Notes under the pieces: model-generated
What the model saw: the letters and a program-made list of their open reading frames with translations, nothing else
Databases searched by the model: none
What the model was told of the DNA's origin: nothing
Source: Methylomonas sp. LW13
Lineage (GTDB): Bacteria; Pseudomonadota; Gammaproteobacteria; Methylococcales; Methylomonadaceae
DNA: 64,000 nt
Assembly: GCF_016865255.1 (NCBI RefSeq)
Contig: NZ_CP033381.1
Coordinates: 5,022,001-5,086,000, forward strand
Direction: 5' to 3'
Position numbers and translations under genes: made by a program
Part shown: positions 21,984 to 30,389 of the stretch, piece after piece
Position numbering within the stretch: position 1 is the stretch's first letter
Layout of the letters: every line of letters begins with the position of its first letter

Positions 21984-22321
21984 GTCTGTTTTGGGTTTTG
22001 TTGTTGAATTGGGTCTGGTGTGCTTTTGAGTTGTTTGGAAGAGGTGTCGCTGTCGCGACGGATGTTTTAATGTCGGTTCTCGGACCGACAGCCGAGATAC
22101 TTTCTTTTGCATCGCCAAAAGAAAGTATCCAAAGAAAAGGCGACCCGAATGCCGCTTATTCCCTACGCTCCTCGCTTTTGGCGGGGGTTGCCGAAAGGGG
22201 CTTCCTGCCCCTTCGGCAACGCGATGCATCCCTGCATCGCCCCTTCGGGCTATTCCCACCAAAAGCTCCGGTGCTCGGCGCGGCATACGGGGACAACAGA
22301 TCCCAAAAAATGAAGTTTTAA
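21980..22321 (+). pseudogene. Possible truncated start of the next operon gene, running into the repeat
   Basis: The ATG at 21980 overlaps the upstream stop as ATGA, and the first 18 codons encode a hydrophobic signal-like segment (MSLFWVLLLNWVWCAFEL). From 22043 the frame is entirely repeat-derived and stops at 22321. It may be the former N-terminus of yfaS cut off by the 22-24 kb insertion, or chance. Function is not supported. Confidence 0.25.
22043..22293 (+). repeat. Structured ~250-bp repeat, left inverted copy
   Basis: Left arm of an inverted pair; the other copy is at 23715-23967 in opposite orientation. From the outside it begins GGTGTCGC and ends near a GCGCGGCATACGGGGA stretch. 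It contains a 13-bp perfect hairpin (22096-22108 with 22117-22129), a 14-bp hairpin with one bulge (22187-22201 with 22207-22220), an 8-bp hairpin (22221-22228 with 22233-22240) and an outer stem (22175-22185 with 22255-22265) enclosing the last two. Confidence 0.88.
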
Positions 22322-22370
22322 TCAGAAAATAAGGCAGTTTTAAATACTTAATTTTTAGCTAAAAATTATT

Positions 22371-23654
22371 ATGAATAAAGCAACTAGAGTTTATTCGGCC
22401 GAGCAGGGTTATTTTTCCGAAATACTAGAGGCTACACATGTTAAAAGTTACTCCCACGCCAGAAAACTGGCGCCTTTTGTGGATGATAAAGGACAAATGG
22501 TTTATTGGGTTAACTGGGGAGCTTTAAAGAAAAACAATAGGCCTCGTGTTGCACACTTTAAGCATTACCCAAAAAATTCAAAAACAATAACTAAGTTAGT
22601 CGCTGAGGAAATTAAAGAAAGATTTACTGAATCATTGGAAAGCAAAGAGCATAAATTAGTTAAAGACGTAATCGTCGATTTCCTAAGAAAGAGGATTGCC
22701 GGCAGTAAAAGCTTGCCTTGGGCATTTAATGATCCGGCAATGTCATATTATTCATTATCAGGAGACATTCTTGCAGACGCTATTTCTGTGGAAAAGGAGT
22801 ACCCAATACGGACTCCTTTTGGAGAACAATATAGACTTGATGTGGCAGTTCTCGGGAAAACAATAACTAAAAATCCTATTGTGCTGACTGGAATAGAAAT
22901 AGAGTTTTCGCATAAATTCGACTTTAGTAAATCTCTTGTATTAAAAGCTCTCGGCTTTCCTCTGATGAGCATTGACATTGCGGGAGTGAATGTTAACGAC
23001 ATAGATGAAGAATGGGCAAAGCAAGCGATTATAGAAACAACAAAAAACAGCTTGGATGGCTTTAGAAGAAATTACATTTACATTCATAAAATGCTTTCTA
23101 CAGTATATTTGGATATTGATAGAAAAGTTAGCCCAGAATCACGGCATCAGTACGTAATTTTTACGAAAGAACAAAATAGGTTTGAGAGGCATATAAAATT
23201 GCTTAAGGATAAGCTTGAAATAACCGATCAACAGTTAAACATTCAAATAGTTTCAGACATCAATAGGCAAACCCATATTCAAGTTGAAAATGCGGGGAAT
23301 CTTGCAGGGGATTCTTGGCAAGATCATAATCCAAAATCTTTTATTCAGTTAACAATCGATAAGCCTTGTACAAAATCTGGAAATTTGTATCTTTTTCATT
23401 TGGTGTTATGTAGTTTATGCAATTCAATTTTTGATTGCCTTGTTGGATATAAATATGAGAAAGGTGAAAGGCATGAAGTCGGTGACTCTTTATTCTGGAA
23501 TAGATATACAGGATTGGTAAACGGAGAAGCAATTTATCAAAAAATTGCTCCCAAAAGAGTTAGTGAGCCAGTAATGCAAATCATATCCCACGTAGAAAAT
23601 AGAAGTGGTAGTGTCGAGGCTCTGACCAATTCGGCAGGAGAAAAATTAACATGA
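22371..23654 (+). CDS. CoiA-like protein with a PD-(D/E)xK-type nuclease signature
   Basis: 427 residues, strongly AT-rich relative to neighbours. The order of short motifs recalls the competence/nuclease family CoiA: an HFKH motif (62-65), an ESLESKEHKLVKD segment (SKEH at 91-94) like the ES-EH-xxxK helix of CoiA, then RLDV with Asp157, and GIEIEFS with Glu176/Glu178, followed by a helix and the strand FPLMSIDI. This fits a PD-(D/E)xK core of Asp, Glu and a variant last residue. No zinc-finger cysteines precede HFKH. The C-terminal half is unrecognised. The start is ATG at 22371; the stop TGA overlaps the ATG at 23651. Roles in DNA uptake or defence are possible; the family call is by motif reading only. 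Confidence 0.6.
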   Translation: MNKATRVYSAEQGYFSEILEATHVKSYSHARKLAPFVDDKGQMVYWVNWGALKKNNRPRVAHFKHYPKNSKTITKLVAEEIKERFTESLESKEHKLVKDVIVDFLRKRIAGSKSLPWAFNDPAMSYYSLSGDILADAISVEKEYPIRTPFGEQYRLDVAVLGKTITKNPIVLTGIEIEFSHKFDFSKSLVLKALGFPLMSIDIAGVNVNDIDEEWAKQAIIETTKNSLDGFRRNYIYIHKMLSTVYLDIDRKVSPESRHQYVIFTKEQNRFERHIKLLKDKLEITDQQLNIQIVSDINRQTHIQVENAGNLAGDSWQDHNPKSFIQLTIDKPCTKSGNLYLFHLVLCSLCNSIFDCLVGYKYEKGERHEVGDSLFWNRYTGLVNGEAIYQKIAPKRVSEPVMQIISHVENRSGSVEALTNSAGEKLT

Positions 23655-26600
23655 AATATAGTTTACTACGGGGATTGAATTTAAGATGCCACTTCAAAAT
23701 ACCGGGACATATATTCCCGTATGCCGCGCCGAGCACCGAAGCTTTTGGCGAGAATAGCCCTTTAGGGGAGCGGCAGGGATGCCGCTCGTTTTCGGAGGGG
23801 CTGGGAAGCCCCTTCCGAAAACCCTCGGCAAAAGCTTCGGCGCGCAGGAAACAAGCGGCGTCCGGGTCGCCTTTTCTTTGGATACTTTCTTTTGGCGACG
23901 CAAAAGAAAGTATCTCGGCTGTCGGTCCGAGAACCGACGTTAAAACACCCGTCGCGGTAGCGACACCAAATCTATTTGCTGTGATTGTTAGCTATCTACT
24001 TCTGCTAGCTTCATTGCTGAGTCCAACATGTGCCTGGGCTGGCAGCCCATTCTACCTAACCGCCGAACGCAGCTTCACCAACACCGAAGCCCCCAACGTC
24101 CGCCTGGATTACACCCTCACTGACCAGCCCATGCTGCTCCGGGTGCTGAAAGCCAACAACCTGGAGTTCTTCCTGGACGGCCAGTTCAACGTCAGCCGCA
24201 GTTACGAGCAGCCGGTCAGCGAACTGAATCCCGGCCATTACTTCGCCAAGGGGCTGAACAACGCGCAATCGCCGTTGAAGTTGTTGCGCGGCATGCTGGA
24301 TGTCGAGTTTCGTAAGTCTTTAAAAGAATCCAATTTCAGCGGCTCGGTGCTGACCGTCACCGAAAAACCGTTGGTGTCGGTGCCGCAGCAGGTTTTAGTC
24401 GCACCGCCTAAAGGTTTTAGCGTGGTTAAAGAGAGCTATATCGATTTGCTACGCAACGGACAGCAAACCCATGATTTGGGTTGGTGGTTTAACGAAGACA
24501 CCTGGAGCGAACATCGTTATAAAGTCCGCCAGATTGCACTCGATCCGCTGCCGGACGGCATTTATCTGCTGCAAGCGGTGCAAGGCAAGAACGAAGCGCA
24601 GTGCCTGATTCAAGTCAGCAGTCTGGCGGTGCAGGTCAAGCAATCCAGCGAGCAGTTGTTGGTGCGGGCGATGAACCGCGACTTGCAACCGCTGGCTGGC
24701 GCCAAAGTCAGTTATCGCGATGGCCGCGGCCGTTGGCAAACCTTGCCGGCCAGTACCAACGCCGCCGGCGAGCTGAGCTTTAATAATCCTGACGGCGTGC
24801 TGGATGGCAAATTGCTGGTGCGTGTTGATGCGCCGGCTGCTAAAACCGGCGAAGCGGCGCGCACCGCGTTGACCGCCACCGACTTTTTGCCGACGCAAGC
24901 CAAGGACGACGCGGTATTTGTGATGACCGATAGGCCGATTTTTAAGCCTGGCGAAACCTTTTATTACAAAGGCATCGTGCGCAATTTACAGGACGGCCAA
25001 TTGCGGATTCCGGCTTTTCAATCCAAGCAAACCGATGTGTCGCTGATTCGCGCCGACGGCAACGCCACCGGTTTGCAAGGCCAAACCCAGCTTACCGATT
25101 TCGGTTCGTTTTCCGGCAGTTTCGATCTCGATCCCAGTCAGACGCCTGGTTTGTATCGCTTGCTGGCGGAAATCGACCATAAAGCTTATGGCGGCGAGTT
25201 CCGGGTGCGCGATTACATTAAACCCACGTTTTACCTGGAATGGCTGGATCGGAGTCCGGTGGTGCAAGCAGGTCAACCGTTTAAACTAAAATTCCGCGCC
25301 AAACGCTACAGCGGCGGCGTGCCGCAGAACGTCAAATTCGAAGTATTTCTATACCGGAAAAAATTCGAAGCCCCGCAATTCGTCACCGAAGCCGGCGCGG
25401 GCTTAGCCGCCGGCAACGATTATTTCGGCCAGGTTAAATCCGCCGCGCCGTTGACCCAGCCGCAACGGTTGTATAGCTCTATCGAAGAACGTCAGGCGGT
25501 CGATGCCAGCAACCCTTGGGAAACCGCCGCCAAGCTGGACGAAAGCGGCGACGGCAGTTTCGAGTTTACCGTGCCGGCAGCCGACCAGGAAAAGCCGGAC
25601 CAGGAATGGATTTATTCCTTGATGGTCCGTGCTCAGGATGCCGCCGGCGGCAATGCGATTTTGACCGACAGCATTTACGCCACCTTGTCCGAGGCGCAAC
25701 CGGCCGTGCGTTTTAATAAAACCGTCGCAGCTGTCGGCGATCAGGATTTGCAATTGCTGTTGCAATCCAGCTATGCCGACGGCAAGCCGGCCGCCAAAGC
25801 CGGCGGCGTGGTCGATGTGATGCTGGAACAGCCCGGTAGCGGCAAGCGTAGCCTGGTGAAACTGGATTTCGCGACCGACGAGCGCGGTCAGCAAAAACTC
25901 ACCATTCCGGCCTTGAAAGAATTTGGTCGGCTGACCGCCGTTGCCCGTTTGGAAAGCCTGGATGGCAAAAATCTCAGCCATCCGGCCAACTCGCAACCCA
26001 GCACTTTAATCGTGGCCGGCAGCGGCGGCGAAGCGGTAGCCGACAATCCGGAATTGGAACTGTACACGCCCACCACCATCCTCAGCCCCGGCGAGCAAGC
26101 CAAGGTGTTTGCCTTATTGCCCAAGGCCTGGGGCAATAATGAGAGCGGCGCCATCTGGGAAACCGTGGCCGGCGCGCGTTTGTTTGATAGCCGCAGCGCA
26201 CAGGCTCAAGGCCGCAGCCGCTGGTTTGAAGTCACCGCCAAACCCGAATACGGCACCGGCTTTTACCACACCGTCACGGTGCCGGTGGCCGGCGGCAAGT
26301 ACAAGGAACAGACGCTGGGCTTTAGAATTGTGCCTTGGGAAAAGCGTTTGCAGATCGCTATCGAGCCGGCAAAAGCCGAAACCGAGCCGCTGAAACCCAC
26401 CCAAATCAAGCTGCAAGTCAAACGCGCGGATGGCGGACCGGCGGCGAACACCGAAATCGCCGTGTCCATCGTCGATCGCGCCGTGTATGCGGTGCAAGCG
26501 GAATTCCGTCCCGGCATTTTCGATTTTTTCTATCCGTTGCAACGCAGCAATTTAGCGACTTTCTATTCCGACGATCTGCAAGGCTACGGTTATGCCGACT

Positions 26601-28825
26601 TGTTGCGTAAACCCAATTTCTCGCTCAGCGCCTTGAAGAGCCAAAGCAAGTTGGCGAAAAAAGCCATGCGCGATACCGCTGGTTGGTTTCCGCATGTTGT
26701 CACCGACGCGAAAGGCAATGCCACCATTGATGTGGACATGCCGGCTAACGTCACCGAATGGCTGGTCACGGCGGTCGCCAGCGACAAGGAAGGCCGTATC
26801 GGCGAAACCACCGGCCAATTCCGCAGCGTCACCGATGTGGCGGTGGACATGGTCGGCCCGCAATTCTTGCGGCAAGGCGACGAAGTGGACGTGGCGGTGA
26901 AACTGACCAATCACTTGGCCCAGCCGGTAAAACTGGCCGGCAGCATCAGCTTACCGGACAGCTTGCCTTTGCAAAGCGGCGAAACAGAGCCGCAAGCTGA
27001 GCTGGCAGCCAAAGCCGAGCAATTGTGGCCGTTACGCTTAAGCGCCAACGACCGGCAAGGGGCGCCTGCGCTTAAGGTGGCTTTAACCGCGCCGGCTGGT
27101 GTGCGCGTCGGCGGTGCCGAGGAATTTGAGATTCCGTTAAAAGCCGCCGCGCTGCCGCAGGTTTACAGCAGTAGTCAGCAGGACAATCTGCTACGTATCG
27201 ATTTGCCTGTGCAATCTCAGCCTCGGCAAGTGACGGTGCGGGTCAATTCCGGCCTGCTGGGCGCCGCCCTGCAAGCGGCGTCCATGCTGGTGCAATATCC
27301 TTACGGTTGCACCGAGCAGCTGGCGCACAGCACCGTGCCGAATCTGGTGTTACTGGATTTAATCGAGCGCGCCGGTCTGAAGCCCGAGCAATTGGGACCG
27401 CTGGAAAAGACTTTGCAACGCGCCAAGCAGAATGCCGCATTGGGCATTCGTAAACTGATTCAAAACCAAAAATCGGACGGCGGGTTTGCCCTGTGGTCCA
27501 GCGACAGCGAAGCCACGGTGCCGGTGACTTTGATTGCGCTGCAGGCCCTGAAATACGCCAACGACCTGCAATTGGAAGGTGTGAATAATGCCTATTTCAA
27601 AGGCATGGATTGGCTGAACAATCACGCCGAGGGTGCTACGGTGGCGGATGGTTTTGTGTTGAGCGGCTTTGCGACGGTTGGTTATGCCTACAACGCGCCG
27701 TGGCAACAGCAGGCCGATTTTGTCGAAAAACTGCTTGCCAATGTCCATGCCGAGGCGGGTGATCTGATAGCCGCGCTGCGTATCGTCAAGGCTTATGAAA
27801 GTCAAAACTGGCACAGCTTTAATCAGCAGTTCAAAGACCGGCCGCAGTTGAAAAACGATTTGGTCAAACGCTTGCAAGTGGCGCTGGATGCGCTTGATCC
27901 TGCGAACTATCAGCAGCAACGCGGCGAGTTGTATAACAGCTTGGGCTTTGGATTTGGAGTACCCAGCCTGATTTCTGCCGGTTTGGGCGCGTTAAACGAT
28001 TCCCAAGCCTTACCGCCAGCGCTGGAAGCCAAATTGAAGCGCTGGTTGTTGCAAGCCCAGCAAAACGGCTACTGGCAATCGACCTACGATACCGCGCAGG
28101 TGATCTTCAACAGCCGCGAATTGTTATCTAAGGAAGCGGCGGCAGCGGCCAAGCAGAACACCCGCAGCATTTCGGTCAGCAGCAAAGACGGTTTTGCGCT
28201 GGGCACATTGCAACGCATCCCCGGCGGCTATCTGGGCAGCTTCAACCGCTTTGGCGATAATCCCGACCTGAGTGAGCTTCATCTCACCGACTTGAATGCC
28301 GACGAAATCGCCAGCGCCACAGTCGCTGTTGAAGTGCCGTATCAAACCGTCGCCGCTCGTGCCGCCGGTCTGGAAGTGCAACGCAACTTTCGCCGCATCA
28401 CCGCCAAGGGCAGCGAGTTGATCGACATGAGCCAAGCCTTGAAACCCGGCGATGTGGTGGTCAGCGAAGTGCGCGTCAAACGCAGCGCCGATGCCGGTCG
28501 GCCAGCGCCCGGTAGCGAGTATGTGGTCATCGAAGACGGCATCCCCAGCTTGGCGGAAGGCCAGGAAAACGATGAAACCTATTTAGCCGACGCCAAAATC
28601 CAGCCCAAGGACGACAGCTACTGGGCCAACATCAAGGAAACCCAACGCTACCCGGACCGTATCGTCCGCGTCGCCAAACTGCAAGCCAGCGGCGAATTGA
28701 CCTTGTATCAGGTTTGGCGCGTCGCCAGAGCCGGTAGTGCGTCGATCCCTCCTGCTAGCGGGTTTGATATGTATAACGAGGCGGTGCAGGGGAATAGTTT
28801 GGCGGGGCGGGTGAGTGTTAAGTAG
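23651..28825 (+). CDS. yfaS: Bacterial alpha-2-macroglobulin, YfaS type, with a repeat-derived N-terminus
   Basis: Large periplasmic protease-trapping protein. The body contains macroglobulin-like domains from about residue 132, the MG2/bait region, and the thioester motif YGCTEQ with Cys1220 and Gln1223 (numbered from 23651), followed by the alpha/alpha toroid. The first ~105 codons are odd: they start at an ATG that overlaps the CoiA-like stop (ATGA, with AGGAG upstream) and read through the right-hand repeat. A normal-looking signal peptide follows at about 108-130 (hydrophobic core VIVSYLLLLASLL, then CAWA-GSPF). A GTG at 23981 would begin just before this core but lacks a Shine-Dalgarno. 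The real start is uncertain; the rest is secure. Confidence 0.85.
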   Translation: MKYSLLRGLNLRCHFKIPGHIFPYAAPSTEAFGENSPLGERQGCRSFSEGLGSPFRKPSAKASARRKQAASGSPFLWILSFGDAKESISAVGPRTDVKTPVAVATPNLFAVIVSYLLLLASLLSPTCAWAGSPFYLTAERSFTNTEAPNVRLDYTLTDQPMLLRVLKANNLEFFLDGQFNVSRSYEQPVSELNPGHYFAKGLNNAQSPLKLLRGMLDVEFRKSLKESNFSGSVLTVTEKPLVSVPQQVLVAPPKGFSVVKESYIDLLRNGQQTHDLGWWFNEDTWSEHRYKVRQIALDPLPDGIYLLQAVQGKNEAQCLIQVSSLAVQVKQSSEQLLVRAMNRDLQPLAGAKVSYRDGRGRWQTLPASTNAAGELSFNNPDGVLDGKLLVRVDAPAAKTGEAARTALTATDFLPTQAKDDAVFVMTDRPIFKPGETFYYKGIVRNLQDGQLRIPAFQSKQTDVSLIRADGNATGLQGQTQLTDFGSFSGSFDLDPSQTPGLYRLLAEIDHKAYGGEFRVRDYIKPTFYLEWLDRSPVVQAGQPFKLKFRAKRYSGGVPQNVKFEVFLYRKKFEAPQFVTEAGAGLAAGNDYFGQVKSAAPLTQPQRLYSSIEERQAVDASNPWETAAKLDESGDGSFEFTVPAADQEKPDQEWIYSLMVRAQDAAGGNAILTDSIYATLSEAQPAVRFNKTVAAVGDQDLQLLLQSSYADGKPAAKAGGVVDVMLEQPGSGKRSLVKLDFATDERGQQKLTIPALKEFGRLTAVARLESLDGKNLSHPANSQPSTLIVAGSGGEAVADNPELELYTPTTILSPGEQAKVFALLPKAWGNNESGAIWETVAGARLFDSRSAQAQGRSRWFEVTAKPEYGTGFYHTVTVPVAGGKYKEQTLGFRIVPWEKRLQIAIEPAKAETEPLKPTQIKLQVKRADGGPAANTEIAVSIVDRAVYAVQAEFRPGIFDFFYPLQRSNLATFYSDDLQGYGYADLLRKPNFSLSALKSQSKLAKKAMRDTAGWFPHVVTDAKGNATIDVDMPANVTEWLVTAVASDKEGRIGETTGQFRSVTDVAVDMVGPQFLRQGDEVDVAVKLTNHLAQPVKLAGSISLPDSLPLQSGETEPQAELAAKAEQLWPLRLSANDRQGAPALKVALTAPAGVRVGGAEEFEIPLKAAALPQVYSSSQQDNLLRIDLPVQSQPRQVTVRVNSGLLGAALQAASMLVQYPYGCTEQLAHSTVPNLVLLDLIERAGLKPEQLGPLEKTLQRAKQNAALGIRKLIQNQKSDGGFALWSSDSEATVPVTLIALQALKYANDLQLEGVNNAYFKGMDWLNNHAEGATVADGFVLSGFATVGYAYNAPWQQQADFVEKLLANVHAEAGDLIAALRIVKAYESQNWHSFNQQFKDRPQLKNDLVKRLQVALDALDPANYQQQRGELYNSLGFGFGVPSLISAGLGALNDSQALPPALEAKLKRWLLQAQQNGYWQSTYDTAQVIFNSRELLSKEAAAAAKQNTRSISVSSKDGFALGTLQRIPGGYLGSFNRFGDNPDLSELHLTDLNADEIASATVAVEVPYQTVAARAAGLEVQRNFRRITAKGSELIDMSQALKPGDVVVSEVRVKRSADAGRPAPGSEYVVIEDGIPSLAEGQENDETYLADAKIQPKDDSYWANIKETQRYPDRIVRVAKLQASGELTLYQVWRVARAGSASIPPASGFDMYNEAVQGNSLAGRVSVK
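23715..23967 (-). repeat. Structured ~250-bp repeat, right inverted copy
   Basis: Reverse-oriented copy of the repeat at 22043-22293, by eye about 80% identical. It keeps the same hairpins: 13-bp perfect (23881-23893 with 23902-23914), 14 pairs with one bulge (23788-23801 with 23808-23822), 8-bp (23768-23775 with 23780-23787) and an outer stem (23738-23752 with 23824-23838). Differences in two stems are mostly compensatory. This copy is inside the open reading frame that leads into yfaS. Confidence 0.88.
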
Positions 28826-29037
28826 TCTCGTTCGGCGGAACGGCTTTGGTTTTGCGCGTTAAGGTTACGGGTTGGGCGCCCCCAAAGCTTAACTGCGTCC
28901 TCGTCGTTGCTGTACGCAAATATACCGGTACGGCACGGATAATCTGAAAAAGTGGAATTGCCTTAAAAAACTTAACTATATCACCCAAAGAAAATTGAAA
29001 ATCTCTTTTCAGTTCTTCCTAAAAAAGGTAGATATTC

Positions 29038-29178
29038 ATGAATTCCAAATACAAAAAAAGCGCCGCTTAGGCGCTGCCTTTGCCATTGCGAGCATCGCGT
29101 CAACAGGGCTGGCCTCTACTAGGGTTTAGGTCAGCGCCACCGGTATCAATCATGGCGGTAACGTGGTCGGTTATTAGA
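29038..29178 (+). pseudogene. Frameshifted remnant of a secreted HAF-repeat-like protein
   Basis: The ATG at 29038, preceded by AAGG, starts MNSKYKKSAA. A stop follows at once, but adding one missing T restores a signal peptide (ALGAAFAIASIASTGLAST), followed after a further stop by VSATGINHGGNVVGY, which resembles a HAF-type repeat unit. Beyond 29178 the frame is degraded. The rest of the yfaS-to-29272 gap (about 450 bases) holds nothing else I can support. Confidence 0.4.
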
Positions 29179-29271
29179 CAATTCGCAACAATTACAGGTA
29201 TGGCTTCAGACCATTCGCTTAATACTTACACCATACTCGACCATCCTAGCGCTTGCTTGCATTATTAAGCG

Positions 29272-29985
29272 CTAAATTTCGCCCTTCTCGACCACCGGCA
29301 TGATCCAGTAATGGATACCGGACCCGGCAAATTCGGACTTCAATTTTTCCAGCAAGGCGGAAATAGCCATTTTCTCGGCGTAAATCTGAAAGCGCGCGGT
29401 TTGCTGATCGGCATCGTCGGCTTCGGTGAGAAATTTGGTGATCTTATGCTCACCGGTATCGCTATGAAGCAGCTCTTCCTCAAAGCTGGTCAGGCACTCC
29501 ATCATCGGCCCCTCCATGATAGGCGGCACGATAAATGAAATGGAGAACTGTTGATGATGCACGGTTCGAAAAAAATCATCTTCACTGTTAAAACGATCAG
29601 ACGCATTTTTGATCACTTGCAGATACTTACCGCGCCTGCGATCACCCTTGCGCTTTTCGATAATATCCGCAGACACAGGCGTCTGATTTTGGCGAGGGTC
29701 GTTGTACCAACTACGGTGGTAATAAGGCCTAACCACCACCATTCTGCCGTTAAACCGCCGATTTTTTAAACCTTTAACAACTCTTTGCACGGAAAGCTCA
29801 GAATCCAGCGTTACCACACCGTGATATTCGATAGTGCCTATGCGGGTATCCTGTAAGGCCAGAATCTGCACATCGACTATACGGCCGGATTTTCTGAACA
29901 AGCCGCGTTTCAAAGCAGGGGCCACAAATTCGGAAATTTCAGTATGCCTGGTATTAGCAGGAATGCGACGCAAAAAGATATTCAT
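29272..29985 (-). CDS. RRM-like domain fused to a DUF3240 domain
   Basis: 237 residues. The first ~95 resemble an RNA-recognition motif: IFLRRIP as RNP2-like, GVVTLDSE as RNP1-like, and a conserved FNGRMVVVRPYYHRSW end. A basic linker (EKRKGDRRRGKY) follows. The C-terminal ~100 residues (FSISFIVPP... ISALLEKLKSEFAGSGIHYWIMPVVEKGEI) match the upstream DUF3240 protein almost motif for motif. It lies 98 bases after that gene and is probably the last member of the metal-efflux transcription unit. A role in RNA binding or metal-responsive control is inference. Confidence 0.75.
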   Translation of the reverse strand: MNIFLRRIPANTRHTEISEFVAPALKRGLFRKSGRIVDVQILALQDTRIGTIEYHGVVTLDSELSVQRVVKGLKNRRFNGRMVVVRPYYHRSWYNDPRQNQTPVSADIIEKRKGDRRRGKYLQVIKNASDRFNSEDDFFRTVHHQQFSISFIVPPIMEGPMMECLTSFEEELLHSDTGEHKITKFLTEADDADQQTARFQIYAEKMAISALLEKLKSEFAGSGIHYWIMPVVEKGEI

Positions 29986-30083
29986 AGGGCTATGTGTGGC
30001 AAGGAAAATAGCTCATTCAAAAATGTTTAACCGCTGTTCGTCCGAACTGTAGCATCCCCAGTCGCTTTCTGCATGCTTTATGC

Positions 30084-30389
30084 TTAGATGATGCCTTGTT
30101 CGATAGCCGGTACCAGCCAATAATGCAGGCCGGAACCGGTAAAATCCGCCTTTAGCTTAGTCAATAATGCAGAAATGTTTTGTCTTTCGACATACATTTG
30201 AAAACGAATTTTGCGTTGATGTCCGGCAACCTGCTCTGCCAGCGACAAACCCTGCTGATTGTGATCGTGAACATTGGCCGGAAAACTGGTGAAACCCTGC
30301 GACCATTCCAATGACAGCAAACAATCGACCAGCGCTTCCTCCAGGCTGGGCGGCGCATTGACAGTTAATAAAAACGCTTCGTGACTCAT
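30084..30389 (-). CDS. DUF3240 family protein
   Basis: 101-residue protein starting at the ATG at 30389, which overlaps the stop of the RND pump gene (ATGA). The ferredoxin-like pattern ends ISALLTKLKADFTGSGLHYWLVPAIEQGII, typical of DUF3240, small soluble proteins found beside heavy-metal RND efflux genes. The tight coupling to the pump suggests an accessory or PII-like regulatory role (inference). A longer in-frame extension upstream lies inside the pump gene and is rejected. Confidence 0.85.
   Translation of the reverse strand: MSHEAFLLTVNAPPSLEEALVDCLLSLEWSQGFTSFPANVHDHNQQGLSLAEQVAGHQRKIRFQMYVERQNISALLTKLKADFTGSGLHYWLVPAIEQGII

Larger units (their letters stand above)
22043..23967. mobile_element. 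Putative insertion: inverted structured repeats flanking one AT-rich gene
   Basis: A block of about 1.9 kb bounded by inverted repeat copies and containing a single gene of markedly lower GC than its surroundings. It separates the yfaA-like gene from yfaS. No transposase is present and no convincing target-site duplication was found at the outer ends, so this could also be two independent repeat insertions flanking a horizontally acquired gene. Confidence 0.5.

Noticed and set aside
22093..22140. Left-repeat hairpin considered as a simple terminator
   Set aside because: The same hairpin recurs in the right copy within a larger conserved architecture, and it lacks a U tract.
29080..29268. 62-codon frame after yfaS
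   Set aside because: Out of frame with the better-supported signal-peptide remnant; no ribosome-binding site.
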